Below are positions 45,117 through 54,506 of a stretch of DNA of 64,000 nucleotides, piece by piece (the stretch's first letter is position 1; each line of letters begins with the position of its first letter). The notes below the pieces were generated by a model. The model was not told the DNA's origin. It was given only the letters and a program-made list of their open reading frames with translations, and searched no databases. The position numbers were made by a program, and so were the translations under genes. Location of the stretch: the NCBI RefSeq assembly GCF_900141855.1, contig NZ_FQYU01000011.1, positions 1-64,000 on the forward strand, given 5' to 3'. This stretch comes from Pseudozobellia thermophila (GTDB taxonomy: Bacteria; Bacteroidota; Bacteroidia; Flavobacteriales; Flavobacteriaceae).

Positions 45117-45470
45117 ATGGAAAGTTTTGGATCAAGCAAGGAGTTTTTGATAGGCGATGAAATACCATGGGAAACCGTGGGGGAAGGAGTCCAGCGTCAG
45201 ATTATGGGCTATGACGACCGAATTATGCTGGTCAACGTAAAATTTGAGAAAGGGGGGATCGGGCCCATGCACGAGCACCACCATTCACAGGTAACCTACG
45301 TGGTCAGCGGGGAGTTCAAGATGACAATCGGCGAAGAGACGCGAATACTAAAAGGAGGGGATTCCTTTTATATACCGCCGCACGTTATGCACGGAACCGT
45401 TTGCCAAGAGGCCGGGGTTCTCATAGATGTTTTCAGCCCGATACGGGAAGATTTTATGACTAAAAATTAA
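45117..45470 (+). CDS. kdgF: KdgF-like cupin, uronate linearisation
   Basis: 117 residues, a single cupin barrel. Metal ligands match KdgF: H52, H54, Q58 (MHEHHHSQVTY) and H92 (PPHVMHG). KdgF speeds the conversion of the 4,5-unsaturated uronate from PL17 into the linear 5-keto-4-deoxyuronate (DEH). No signal peptide, so cytoplasmic. It stands between PL17 and an SDR, with a 3-base gap to the latter, exactly the order of the reactions. Confidence 0.92.
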   Translation: MESFGSSKEFLIGDEIPWETVGEGVQRQIMGYDDRIMLVNVKFEKGGIGPMHEHHHSQVTYVVSGEFKMTIGEETRILKGGDSFYIPPHVMHGTVCQEAGVLIDVFSPIREDFMTKN

Positions 45471-45473
45471 GCT

Positions 45474-46226
45474 ATGTATTTAAAAGGAAAGATTGCCGTT
45501 GTAACAGGCGGAACGAGGGATATTGGAAAGGCCATTTCGGTCAAGTTGGCCAAGGAAGGAGCCAAAGTGGTGGTCAATTACCTGAACAATGAGGAAAATG
45601 CGAAAAAGACCCTAGGCGAAATCGAAGCCCTAGAGGGTGAGGCCATAGCCGTAAAAGGGGACATGACCCAAAAGAGCGATGTAGACCGTTTGGTCTCCGA
45701 GTCCGTAAAGGCTTTTGGCCAGAGCATCGATATATTGGTAAACAACGCCGGTGGTTTGGTGGCCAGAAAATCCATCGCTGAAATGGACGAGGCCTTTTTC
45801 AACAAGGTGATCGCCTTGAACCTCAATTCCACCTTTTTGGTTACCCAGGCCGTATTGCCCTACATGGGCAGCGGGGCCTCGATCATTAATATAGCCTCCC
45901 AGGCCGGTCGCGACGGCGGCGGCGGCGGGTCTTTGGCCTATGCGACCTCCAAGGGGGCTGTCATGACCTTTACCAGGGGCTTGGCCAAAGAGGTCGGTCC
46001 GAAGAACATTAGGGTCAATGCCCTATGCCCCGGTATGATCGCCACTACCTTTCACGATACCTTCACTACTGACGAAGTGCGCAAAAAAGTAGCAGGGGCA
46101 ACGCCCTTAAGGCGCGAGGGTACGTCAGAAGAGATTGCCAACACCGTGGCCTGTCTGGCTTCAAGCGAGACCAGTTTTATTACGGGCGCCAATATTGATA
46201 TTAACGGGGGACTGGCATTTTCTTAA
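45474..46226 (+). CDS. SDR oxidoreductase, probable DEH reductase
   Basis: 250 residues, classical short-chain dehydrogenase: cofactor motif TGGTRDIGKA (about 11-20), NNAGG (about 89), catalytic Ser in NIASQAGRDG and YATSK with Tyr and Lys at about 157-161. In alginate loci such enzymes reduce DEH to 2-keto-3-deoxygluconate with NAD(P)H. It ends the lyase operon; a good terminator follows at 46251. A second SDR at 53683 could share or replace this role. Confidence 0.88.
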   Translation: MYLKGKIAVVTGGTRDIGKAISVKLAKEGAKVVVNYLNNEENAKKTLGEIEALEGEAIAVKGDMTQKSDVDRLVSESVKAFGQSIDILVNNAGGLVARKSIAEMDEAFFNKVIALNLNSTFLVTQAVLPYMGSGASIINIASQAGRDGGGGGSLAYATSKGAVMTFTRGLAKEVGPKNIRVNALCPGMIATTFHDTFTTDEVRKKVAGATPLRREGTSEEIANTVACLASSETSFITGANIDINGGLAFS

Positions 46227-46250
46227 AATTTGCCAATTAGTTGAGGATTC

Positions 46251-46308
46251 TGGAGGTGTTTTAATGTTAAATGTTGCATTTACATAAAAAACACCTCCAT
46301 TTTTTTTG
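46251..46308 (+). terminator. rho-independent terminator of the lyase operon
   Basis: TGGAGGTGTTTT (from 46251) pairs with AAAACACCTCCA (to 46299), followed by eight T. The loop is about 24 bases. It separates PL6-PL17-kdgF-SDR from the SusCD transcript. Confidence 0.88.
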
Positions 46309-46339
46309 ATTTTAATTTTTTAGTAAAGTTTAATTAATA

Positions 46340-46382
46340 TATATTTGGTAAACCAATTTGGTAAACCAGTATGGATAACCAA
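46340..46382 (+). promoter_or_regulatory. triple GntR operator, site 3 (SusCD promoter)
   Basis: TTGGTAAACCAA (46345-46356), TTGGTAAACCAG (46358-46369) and a weaker ATGGATAACCAA (46371-46382), each 13 bases from the last. The -7 box TATATTTG (46340-46347) overlaps the first copy. No TTG stands at the proper distance upstream, so the -33 box is weak or absent. Confidence 0.82.
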
Positions 46383-46450
46383 TAATGAAATACATCAAAA
46401 AAAGTACTAACTAAACAATAGGGTCATGAAGTCTTAAAGGGAAAACAAAA

Positions 46451-46503
46451 AAAAGGACGGGTGCACGCCCATCCTTTTTAAAACGATTACTTCAGTCTGA
46501 AGG
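46451..46503 (+). promoter_or_regulatory. structured 5' leader of the SusC gene
   Basis: About 300 bases separate the promoter from the SusC start. This leader holds a strong hairpin AAAAGGACGGG / CCCATCCTTTT (46451-46479, one mismatch) ending in a T run, and a small one CTTCAG-CTGAAG (about 46490-46503). The first looks like an attenuator or intrinsic terminator. The rest of the leader to 46678 shows no gene. Confidence 0.6.
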
Positions 46504-46678
46504 GAAGTAATACAGAGAACATGCATGCATTACTATAACACGTTCGCCACAAAAATACAAAATTCATTTACAAAAGCGGGCTGCGTGTTTTAGGGAAATT
46601 CAAAAGCGGATGTATGCCTCAACCGTACATCGCTACAACCGGTTTGGCCGGTCACTTTACTAACTTAATAAACTACAA

Positions 46679-49600
46679 ATGAATTTGAAAACTAAATTAT
46701 TTATAACGATGGTGTTGTTCCTCAATATCTCGTTATACGCGCAAGACGGTTACACACTGACCGGTACCGTTCTAGATGAAGCACAAATTCCCATACCCGG
46801 GGTTAACATTCTTATCGTTAATTCCACTACCGGAACCTCGACCGATTTCGATGGTAATTATTCGATAAGTGTAAACAATGGGGACGTACTTCAATTCTCC
46901 TATATCGGTTATGTGACGCAAACCGTAACCGTCGATGGCCAAGAAACTATCGACGTCGTCATGGCCGAAGATGCGGCCCTGCTCGATGAGGTTGTAGTCG
47001 TAGGTTATGGTACCCGTAAAAAATCACATTTGACCGGGGCGGTCGCCAAAGTCGGGGGCGACGATATCGCTGCGGTCCAGTCGACCCGTGTCGACGATGC
47101 CTTGGCGGGTAAGCTCCCCGGGGTCTTGATTCAAAATCAAGACGGCTCCCCAGGGGCGGACCCCAAGATCCAAATTAGGGCGGCTTCCTCCATTTCGGGC
47201 GATTCAAGCCCCTTGATCGTGGTTGATGGCTATCCCATTTCAGGGAATTTGGCCACGGTCAACCCCAATGATATTGAAAGTTTGGAGGTATTGAAAGATG
47301 CCGCATCTGCCGCGATCTACGGTTCAAGGGGGGCCAACGGTGTTATCTTGGTCACGACCAAGAAGGGTAAGACCGGTAAGGCCAGCTTTAGCTATAATGC
47401 CTACACAAGTTTTTCGAGTAAGTATCGCGATAATATTATTATGCCGGCATCGGAATGGGGCGCTTTTGCAAGGTCGGAAATTGCCGCAGGGAACTGGCAA
47501 GGTACCGTTGACAATGTTGACCCAGCTTTTCTCGAATATAGGCTAAGTGCCTATGAAAATTCGCCAGGGGCCATCAGTCCCGAAGAGTGGCTCTTTAAAA
47601 GCGGTAGCTCCATAAGCCACGACTTTAGTATGAGCGGGGGTACCGACGATGTAAATTACTTTGCGTCCATTGGCTATCAAAATGCCGAGGGGGTCGTCAT
47701 CACCCAGGGATACGAACGGTTGAACGCGCGATTGAACATAGACGCCAAGTTGGGCGATAAATTCAAGACGGGTGTTAGCTTCAATGGCTTTACTTCCCAT
47801 AGGGATATTTTGGGACACGATATGAGAGACCTGCTAAGGGCGTACCCCATCAGCCCTATTTACCATACAAACGAGTCTATTGCCTTTGTCCAGGCCTTGG
47901 ACGCCCAGGCCCAGGCGCTTGGTTTGGATCCCTTTGACAATGGGTATAGGGGCTCTACCTACGAGGCCGGCAGTATTTATGAATTGGAGCCTGGTATGGC
48001 GGCCCAAGACTGGCATTACGGAAGGTCTAACAACGGCATTGGGGGGTCCGGTGATGCTGGCCCCGCGGCAAAGCTCGACAACACCGATCGTTGGGAAAAA
48101 ACATTTTTCGGTAACGTCAGTTCTTACCTGCAATATGAGATTTTGGACGGCTTGAATATAAAAACCGTTTTGGGCGGAGATCTAAGGGACACCCAATTCT
48201 ACGAACATAGATTACTCGGCTTCGACTCCAGGGCGCGATCTTCACAAACTTACCGGGACCAAACCGATTTAAAGGTGTCTTCGATGTTGAGCGAAACCAC
48301 ATTGAACTATGCCAAGGTATTGGGCAATCACGATATCTCGGCGGTAGCGGGAATCGAATTCCAAACGACCACTTTTAAAGGTACTGCCTTGGATGGCGTG
48401 AACGTGCCCGATACCGATATTCTAAATTATAACCTGTTCTCGCCCGAGGATATTACCGTAACCGAAAGGGATGAAAAGCGGGTGCGCCAGAGCGTTTTTG
48501 GAAGGATTAACTATGCCTATGACGATCGCTACTTGATATCGGCATCGGTAAGAAGGGATGGCGATTCCCGGTTCGGGGCCAATAAACAATACGAAACCTT
48601 CCCTGCCCTGTCCCTTGGGTGGAACGTTCATAACGAATCCTTCTTGGAAGGAAGCGAGGTGTTGAGTCAATTAAAATTGAGGTTTAGTACCGGTTCCTTG
48701 GGTACCACGTCATTTTTAGGTTCCTACGATGCCTTGAGCCTTTTAGATCCCCAGGCGACAGTTTATGGGACGGGATATCTCATTCCGGAAAATATAGCCA
48801 ATCCTGACCTGACCTGGCAAACCAATACGGAGACCAACTACGGTATCGATTTAGGTTTGTTCAACAACCGAATTAGGTTGGGTGTTGACTATTACACTTC
48901 CGATATCGAGGATATTTTGATCAACCAAAGCGTTTCCGAAGTGTTGGGTACCACATCTATCGTACTTAATTCCGGTGATGTGAGAAGTACCGGTTTGGAG
49001 TTTGAACTGAACGCCAATGTCGTACAAGGCGAAAATTTCAGCTGGAGTTTTGGCGCCAACCTGTCTACCGTAGAAACGGAAATCAAAGGGCTGGGAGGCT
49101 TGGACGAATTGCCCCAGGCCATTTACGGCGTGAGCGGTCGAGGTCCCGTATTTAGAAATTACGTAGGCGGTGAAATTGGTGAAATGTGGGGATTGGAGAC
49201 CATCGGTGAAGTCGAAATGGAATATTTGGCCGATGCTACACAGTACCCTAACAACCAGTCAGGGGAATCTTATGTGGTCGACCAAAACGGCGACGGTATA
49301 ATCGATAATACCAAAAGCGTCGAAGATGGGGGCGATTTGGTTAAAATAGGTCAGAATACACCTGATTTTTACTGGGGGATGAGCCATAACTTTAGATACA
49401 AGGCTTTTGATATGTCCTTTCAGTTACAGGGATCCCACGGTGCGGAGGTCTACAATATCGACCCGCTTTACTACGGTTCGCAATGGGGAGGAAGATTGGC
49501 AAGTAGTTTTGATGCCAATGAAGATGGTATTGCCGATCATAATGGCGAGTTCTATACGGCTAACAGAAACCAAACCGATGCCGTGTTGCAGGATGCCTCG

Positions 49601-49858
49601 TACATCGCCTTGAGAAACTTGACCTTGGGCTATACGATCGATTCAAGTGTTATGGATGGAATTGGCGTGAATTCGGCAAGGATCTATGTGGCGGCCACCA
49701 ATCTCTTGTATTTGATGGCGGATAATTATACATCGTACAACCCAGAGGGGGTACAGACCAGTGGAAGTGACTATTTAGGGCCGACAACTTACGGAGTCCA
49801 AGTGGGTGCGAGTCCGGTCGTAAGGAGCTTTACCGTCGGTTTAAATGTTAACTTTTAA
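46679..49858 (+). CDS. SusC/RagA TonB-dependent transporter, alginate locus
   Basis: 1059 residues. Signal peptide (to about 21, NISLYAQDG), carboxypeptidase-like domain (LTGTVLDEAQIPIPGVN), plug with DEVVVVGYGTRKKS and barrel ending in FTVGLNVNF. No STN domain, so it is controlled by the GntR repressor rather than by a sigma/FecR pair. With the SusD at 49869 it should import alginate oligosaccharides over the outer membrane. Its end overlaps the longest SusD frame. Confidence 0.96.
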   Translation: MNLKTKLFITMVLFLNISLYAQDGYTLTGTVLDEAQIPIPGVNILIVNSTTGTSTDFDGNYSISVNNGDVLQFSYIGYVTQTVTVDGQETIDVVMAEDAALLDEVVVVGYGTRKKSHLTGAVAKVGGDDIAAVQSTRVDDALAGKLPGVLIQNQDGSPGADPKIQIRAASSISGDSSPLIVVDGYPISGNLATVNPNDIESLEVLKDAASAAIYGSRGANGVILVTTKKGKTGKASFSYNAYTSFSSKYRDNIIMPASEWGAFARSEIAAGNWQGTVDNVDPAFLEYRLSAYENSPGAISPEEWLFKSGSSISHDFSMSGGTDDVNYFASIGYQNAEGVVITQGYERLNARLNIDAKLGDKFKTGVSFNGFTSHRDILGHDMRDLLRAYPISPIYHTNESIAFVQALDAQAQALGLDPFDNGYRGSTYEAGSIYELEPGMAAQDWHYGRSNNGIGGSGDAGPAAKLDNTDRWEKTFFGNVSSYLQYEILDGLNIKTVLGGDLRDTQFYEHRLLGFDSRARSSQTYRDQTDLKVSSMLSETTLNYAKVLGNHDISAVAGIEFQTTTFKGTALDGVNVPDTDILNYNLFSPEDITVTERDEKRVRQSVFGRINYAYDDRYLISASVRRDGDSRFGANKQYETFPALSLGWNVHNESFLEGSEVLSQLKLRFSTGSLGTTSFLGSYDALSLLDPQATVYGTGYLIPENIANPDLTWQTNTETNYGIDLGLFNNRIRLGVDYYTSDIEDILINQSVSEVLGTTSIVLNSGDVRSTGLEFELNANVVQGENFSWSFGANLSTVETEIKGLGGLDELPQAIYGVSGRGPVFRNYVGGEIGEMWGLETIGEVEMEYLADATQYPNNQSGESYVVDQNGDGIIDNTKSVEDGGDLVKIGQNTPDFYWGMSHNFRYKAFDMSFQLQGSHGAEVYNIDPLYYGSQWGGRLASSFDANEDGIADHNGEFYTANRNQTDAVLQDASYIALRNLTLGYTIDSSVMDGIGVNSARIYVAATNLLYLMADNYTSYNPEGVQTSGSDYLGPTTYGVQVGASPVVRSFTVGLNVNF

Positions 49859-49868
49859 AAAAAAAGAT

Positions 49869-51209
49869 ATGAAAAACATATATAGAATATTGGGATTGTT
49901 GCTTATCGTGACAGCATGTGATAGCGATTTAGATCAGGTTCCGCCAAATATTGCGAGTTCCGATTCCTTGACAGATTTTGAGGGGGTCTTGAATGCGGCC
50001 TATTATTATCAGCTTGGCACGGTTACACCTATGGCGGTAATGGGTGAGTTTAGGTCCGACAACGCACTAATGGATGAGGAACCCTATACCGAATTCGACA
50101 CCTACGGTGGGGGACTGACGGCAATGGAAGATCAGTTTTTCGGTCCTTTCTATACCGCCTTGTACAAGTCGATACTAAGTGCGAACAATGTTATCGAAAA
50201 TTCAACGAGTGCCACCGATATAGGTGAAGCAAAATTTTTAAGGGCCCTGTCCTATTTTAAACTGGTGCAGGTATTTGGTGACGTTACCGTCAATTTATCC
50301 GCCGAACCCAGCCTTACCGACACCTCTATTTTGGTGAGAAGGCCGGCTAGTGAGGTCTATGACGATGTGATCATCCCCGATTTACAGGATGCCATTTCGG
50401 CCTTGGATGCGGAAATAGTCGATGGAAGGGCTTCAAAATATGCCGCACAGGCCTTGTTGGGCAAGGTGTATATGTTCAAAGGCGATTTTAGCAGCGCCCA
50501 AACGCATTTGGCCGCCGTGGTCAGTGGGGCAGCCGCTGCTGGAATCAGTTTGAAGGACAATTATAATGAGATTTTTGGTGCGGCCAACGAGGTCGAAAAT
50601 TCCGAAATTATTTTTTCGACCCAAATAGTGAGTTCCATAGTAGACGAATATTCATTTGCTTCCCGTTTTTGGAACTGGTTCGTAGGGGATGATTCAAAAG
50701 CGGATTTACCGGTAGACCCGGATTTGGTCGCCGCTTTTGACGCCAGTGACGCCAATGGTGGTGGTACCGATTTGCGAAGGGCGGTAACGCTTAGTGAAGA
50801 CGGGATGACGGCTATAAAATTTCCAAAAGAAGGTGGTTTGGGCCCCGATCATGACTGGATAGAAATTAGATTGGCAGATGTTATTCTCCTATATGCCGAG
50901 GCATTAAACGAGAATGGCGCCTCCCCTGAGGCCGTGCTCGATCTTTTGGACCCAATACGGACCAGGGCCGGATTGGCACCTTTGGACCATACGGTCATCA
51001 ATACCCAGGCCCTGGTCAGACAGGCCATTCTAGACGAACGAAGGCTTGAATTGGCCTTTGAAGGCCAAAGATGGTTCGATTTGGTGAGGACCGGGGCCGT
51101 TGATGCTGAAATGGGGCAAGCGATCAATAGCAATTATTACTTGTTTCCGGTTCCGATTTCGGAGATACTGGCAAGTGGTGGTGTAATAACCCAAAACCCG
51201 GGTTACTAG
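49869..51209 (+). CDS. SusD-like lipoprotein, alginate locus
   Basis: 446 residues from the ATG at 49869 (MKNIYR), 10 bases after the SusC stop; the frame reaches back to 49845 inside SusC. Lipobox LLIVTAC, SusD fold with ADVILLYAEALNENGA and RQAILDERRLELAFEGQRWFDL near the C-terminus. Binds alginate oligomers on the cell surface and closes the SusC barrel. Shorter than the other two SusD proteins of the window. Confidence 0.95.
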   Translation: MKNIYRILGLLLIVTACDSDLDQVPPNIASSDSLTDFEGVLNAAYYYQLGTVTPMAVMGEFRSDNALMDEEPYTEFDTYGGGLTAMEDQFFGPFYTALYKSILSANNVIENSTSATDIGEAKFLRALSYFKLVQVFGDVTVNLSAEPSLTDTSILVRRPASEVYDDVIIPDLQDAISALDAEIVDGRASKYAAQALLGKVYMFKGDFSSAQTHLAAVVSGAAAAGISLKDNYNEIFGAANEVENSEIIFSTQIVSSIVDEYSFASRFWNWFVGDDSKADLPVDPDLVAAFDASDANGGGTDLRRAVTLSEDGMTAIKFPKEGGLGPDHDWIEIRLADVILLYAEALNENGASPEAVLDLLDPIRTRAGLAPLDHTVINTQALVRQAILDERRLELAFEGQRWFDLVRTGAVDAEMGQAINSNYYLFPVPISEILASGGVITQNPGY

Positions 51210-51274
51210 TAGATTACGGATTTGAGTTCAGTTGTTTTTTATAGAGTTGTTTTTAGAGTTGTATCAGTGTGAAT

Positions 51275-51304
51275 TTTACCGACCTTTTAATCAAGGTCGG
51301 TAAA
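51275..51304 (+). terminator. hairpin after the alginate SusD gene
   Basis: Perfect 12-bp stem TTTACCGACCTT / AAGGTCGGTAAA with a 6-base loop. No long T run follows, so it may be a processing or stability element rather than a pure intrinsic terminator. Confidence 0.65.
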
Positions 51305-51386
51305 TTCCAACAATCTTGGAAAACCGCCGTAAATAGGCCTATTTTTTGAGTGTAGAATTGGCTTAATGAACAAAAAAGTATAATTT

Positions 51387-51424
51387 TAACATATCCAAAC
51401 TGGTTAACCAATTTACCAAATATA
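51387..51424 (+). promoter_or_regulatory. degenerate GntR operator, site 4 (autoregulation)
   Basis: One good palindrome CTGGTTAACCAA (51400-51411) with half-sites 13 bases to the left (ending CCAA) and right (TTACCAAA). Lies 20 bases before the GntR start, suggesting weak negative autoregulation. Confidence 0.7.
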
Positions 51425-51431
51425 GGCCCCT

Positions 51432-52157
51432 ATGAAGCTAGAAATATTGACCAAGAATGAAAATCGTGAGATCGAGGACGAAATTATATCCAAAATCCGC
51501 GATTTGATCAACTATAAAAACTTGGAGCCAGGGGATAAGTTGCCGGCCGAAAGGGTGCTCTCCGAAAAATTCGGGGTCAGTAGAAGCAGTGTTAGGAGCG
51601 CCATACAAAAGCTGGAGTTTTATGGCATTTTGTACAGTAAGCCCCAGAGCGGGACCTTTATTTCGAACATTGGGCAAATTGCCATGAATGGTATGATAGA
51701 GGATATTTTGAGTTTGGGCGAGCACGATTTTAAATCCTTGGTGGAAACCAGGATATTGCTTGAACTCAAAATCGTTAAGATGGCGGCCCTGCGGCGTACC
51801 GAAGAAGATCTGGAACGGATAAGGCAGGCCTTGTCGGCCTATAAGGTGAAGATGATCAATGGGGAACCCTGTGTGGAAGAAGACCTATTGTTCCATTTGG
51901 CCATCGCCTCCGCCTGTAAGAATACCACTATGAATACCCTGATGCTCTTGATCACCCCCGAAATAATCGTGGCCTATCAAGAAGATAGGGTCTGCGAGGG
52001 CGATGTGGCACTGGCCCAGATCAAACAGCATGAGGATATCTACATGGCCATAAGGGACCAAGATCCCCAACTGGCCAAGGAAAAAATGAAATTGCATTTT
52101 ACAAAGTTGTACGATTACATTTATGGTGAAAACAGAAAAAAAGTGATTAAAGGATAA
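51432..52157 (+). CDS. GntR/FadR-family repressor of the alginate regulon (AusR-like)
   Basis: 241 residues. N-terminal winged helix (about 12-80: LEPGDKLPAERVLSEKFGVS, SRSSVRSAIQKLEFYGIL, SGTFIS) and C-terminal FCD ligand domain (about 95-225, with DLLFHLAIASA and QHEDIYMAI). TGGTNNACCA-type palindromes are the usual operators of the FadR subfamily, and tandem copies stand before four promoters here including its own. A GntR repressor of alginate use (AusR) has been described in Zobellia galactanivorans; orthology is inferred. The inducer would be an alginate breakdown product such as DEH or KDG. Confidence 0.9.
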   Translation: MKLEILTKNENREIEDEIISKIRDLINYKNLEPGDKLPAERVLSEKFGVSRSSVRSAIQKLEFYGILYSKPQSGTFISNIGQIAMNGMIEDILSLGEHDFKSLVETRILLELKIVKMAALRRTEEDLERIRQALSAYKVKMINGEPCVEEDLLFHLAIASACKNTTMNTLMLLITPEIIVAYQEDRVCEGDVALAQIKQHEDIYMAIRDQDPQLAKEKMKLHFTKLYDYIYGENRKKVIKG

Positions 52158-52341
52158 AAGTGCACGATTTATCCTTTATGATTAACATAACTGAAGGGAA
52201 TAATACTTGAATCTTATTCGACGCATGGATAGTGCCAGCTTCCTTGGTACTAGGGTTCCGTTGTGAAAAGCATTTGAGTGAAAAAAAAGCGAATGAGATC
52301 ATTCGCAAGGTAGGCCCATGGATTGGGTTAGGGTGGTGTTT

Positions 52342-52373
52342 GCTCTAATTTAAGGCATTTGGCTCTAATTTAA
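52342..52373 (+). promoter_or_regulatory. 20-bp-phased direct repeat before the MFS gene
   Basis: GCTCTAATTTAA occurs at 52342-52353 and again at 52362-52373, exactly 20 bases apart (two helical turns). Upstream (52289-52306) is a GCGAAT-ATTCGC hairpin after eight A. Interval 52158-52383 has no gene and no TTGGTWWACCAA site. Confidence 0.5.
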
Positions 52374-52383
52374 ATAGTTTAAA

Positions 52384-53661
52384 ATGAAGGTAAAAGGACT
52401 AAGATGGTATGTGATCGCACTCATCTGTTTGGCCACGGTCATTAACTATATCGACCGCACGGCCTTTGGCGTAATGTGGCCCGAAATGGGCAAGGACCTG
52501 GGTATGGATGAGGCTGATTATGCCGTTATGCTCAACGTTTTTATGATTACGTATGCCTTGGGCAAATTTTTGTCGGGCAAACTCTACGATATGATCGGTA
52601 CCCGAATGGGCTTCGTGGTGTCGATAGTGGTATGGTCCGTAGCTTCCGTATTCCACGCATTTGCAAGGGGCCTGTTTTCGCTGACCTTGTTCCGGGCCTT
52701 GTTGGGCCTTGGTGAGGCGGGTAATTGGCCGGGAGCGGTAAAAAGTAACGGGGAATGGTTCCCGGTAAAACAAAGGGCCATTGCACAGGGTATATTTAAT
52801 GCGGGGGCATCATTGGGAAGCGTTATCGCACCCGTGCTTATCGCTTATCTATACGGCCATTTCGGGTGGCGATCCACCTTTATCATCATTGGGGCGATCG
52901 GCCTTTTATGGGTAATTCCCTGGTTGTTCATCAACAAGGCAAAACCCGAAAAACATCCTTGGATCACCGAGGAAGAACAAAAATTGATTCTTGCCGACCA
53001 AATCGCCCTAAATCCGACAAAGGAAAATGAGAAAGGCCTGTCGGTCGGTAAAATTTTAAGTTATAAGGAGTCTTGGGGTGTCCTTATGTCCCGTTTCTTT
53101 ATCGAACCTATATGGTGGCTCTTTGTGGGATGGATGCCGCTCTACCTCAATTCGAAGTTCGGCTTCAGTATCGAAGAGATAGGATCCACCATCTGGATCT
53201 CGTATCTGGGCGGTATGGCAGGAAGTATTATCGGCGGTTGGTATTGCGGTAAGCTCATGGAGACCAAAACGGTCGATGCGGCCCGAAAGATTACCATAAG
53301 CATTGGCGGAGCCCTTATTTTCTTGGGCTTGTTGGGAATCATCTTCCTTGTGACCGAAAAGAACCCAATGACCTTTATTTACATCGTGGCGGTAGTGCTT
53401 TTCGGCTTCCAGTTTGCCATTGGCAATATCCAAACAATATCGAGCGACCTCTTCAGCGGACCCTCGGTGGGTACTTTGGCCGGCCTTGCCGGAACCGTAG
53501 CGGCCGTATCGGTCATAATTATGAACAGCCTGATCCCAATGATCGCCTCGGTATCGTATACCCCGGCCTTCATCGTAATCGCCGTACTGGCACCATTGGC
53601 CGTACTCAGCATATTTATGCTGATCAAAAAAATCAGGCCTGTAGAACTAGAATCACTTTAA
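52384..53661 (+). CDS. MFS transporter, hexuronate/DEH type
   Basis: 425 residues, 12 membrane helices. Resembles the anion:cation symporter branch of the major facilitator family (ExuT, GudP): NYIDRTAFGVMWPEM at helix 1 and GLGEAGNWPGAVKSNGEWFP in helix 4, the latter near-diagnostic for sugar-acid transport. It would bring unsaturated uronate or DEH across the inner membrane. Followed after 21 bases by an SDR and then KDG kinase. Confidence 0.92.
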   Translation: MKVKGLRWYVIALICLATVINYIDRTAFGVMWPEMGKDLGMDEADYAVMLNVFMITYALGKFLSGKLYDMIGTRMGFVVSIVVWSVASVFHAFARGLFSLTLFRALLGLGEAGNWPGAVKSNGEWFPVKQRAIAQGIFNAGASLGSVIAPVLIAYLYGHFGWRSTFIIIGAIGLLWVIPWLFINKAKPEKHPWITEEEQKLILADQIALNPTKENEKGLSVGKILSYKESWGVLMSRFFIEPIWWLFVGWMPLYLNSKFGFSIEEIGSTIWISYLGGMAGSIIGGWYCGKLMETKTVDAARKITISIGGALIFLGLLGIIFLVTEKNPMTFIYIVAVVLFGFQFAIGNIQTISSDLFSGPSVGTLAGLAGTVAAVSVIIMNSLIPMIASVSYTPAFIVIAVLAPLAVLSIFMLIKKIRPVELESL

Positions 53662-53682
53662 TTAACTATACATCCATTAAAA

Positions 53683-54444
53683 ATGAAATTAAAAGAGAAA
53701 ATCGCAGTCATAACCGGAGCAACTGGTGGAATCGGATTTGAAGTAGCCAAAAGATTGGGCAAAGACGGTTATACCGTGGTGTTGAACGGCATAGAGGATG
53801 ACAAAGGGGCCGAAAGGGTGAAAGAACTCGCGGCAGATGGTATTTCGGCCGAATATTACGGCTTTGACGTTACCGATGAGCAAGCCGTCGACACAAACAT
53901 TAAGGCCATTGGCGATAAGTATGGAAAGATCGATGTGCTTGTAAACAATGCAGGTGGACTAGGGGGAAGGTCGCGCTTCGAGGAAATGACGACCGAATTT
54001 TATCGATCCGTAATGGCCTTGAATCTCGATTCTGCATTTTTTGCCTCTAGGGCGGCCATCCCTTTTCTAAAAAAAGGGGAAAATGCCTCTATCATCAATT
54101 ACACCTCGATAGCGGGTTGGAACGCCGGCGGACCGGGCGCCGGAATCTATGGCACATCAAAGGCGGGAGTACATGCCTTGACCAGGGCCTTGGCCAAAGA
54201 CCTTGCGGAATACGGGATTAGGGTAAACGCCGTGTCTCCCGGAACCATTGACACACCGTTTCATGCCCAGATCAAATCGACCAAGCCGGAAGTATTTGCA
54301 TCGTGGAAGAACAATATCCTTTTGGGGAGATTGGGACAGCCAGAGGAAGTGGCTTCCGTTGTTTCGTTCTTGGCAAGCGACGATGCCGCTTTTCTTACGG
54401 CCGAAACCATTCAAATAACCGGAGGGCAAGGATTGGGAATTTAA
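53683..54444 (+). CDS. second SDR oxidoreductase of the alginate locus
   Basis: 253 residues. Cofactor motif TGATGGIGFE, NNAGGLGG, active-site Ser in NYTSIAGWNAG and YGTSK. Related to but distinct from the SDR at 45474. May be the main DEH reductase, may use the other of NADH/NADPH, or may act on another sugar acid. Lies between the MFS transporter and KDG kinase, so a role at DEH to KDG is the first choice. Confidence 0.87.
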   Translation: MKLKEKIAVITGATGGIGFEVAKRLGKDGYTVVLNGIEDDKGAERVKELAADGISAEYYGFDVTDEQAVDTNIKAIGDKYGKIDVLVNNAGGLGGRSRFEEMTTEFYRSVMALNLDSAFFASRAAIPFLKKGENASIINYTSIAGWNAGGPGAGIYGTSKAGVHALTRALAKDLAEYGIRVNAVSPGTIDTPFHAQIKSTKPEVFASWKNNILLGRLGQPEEVASVVSFLASDDAAFLTAETIQITGGQGLGI

Positions 54445-54506
54445 GTTGAACATTCCTTTGGCCCGGGCAAGAATCAAAGAACACTAATATATTCAATACG
54501 ATTGAA

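Noticed and set aside
52289-52306. Terminator GCGAAT-ATTCGC before the MFS gene
   Set aside because: The T run would be on the minus strand, where no gene needs it; stem only six base pairs.
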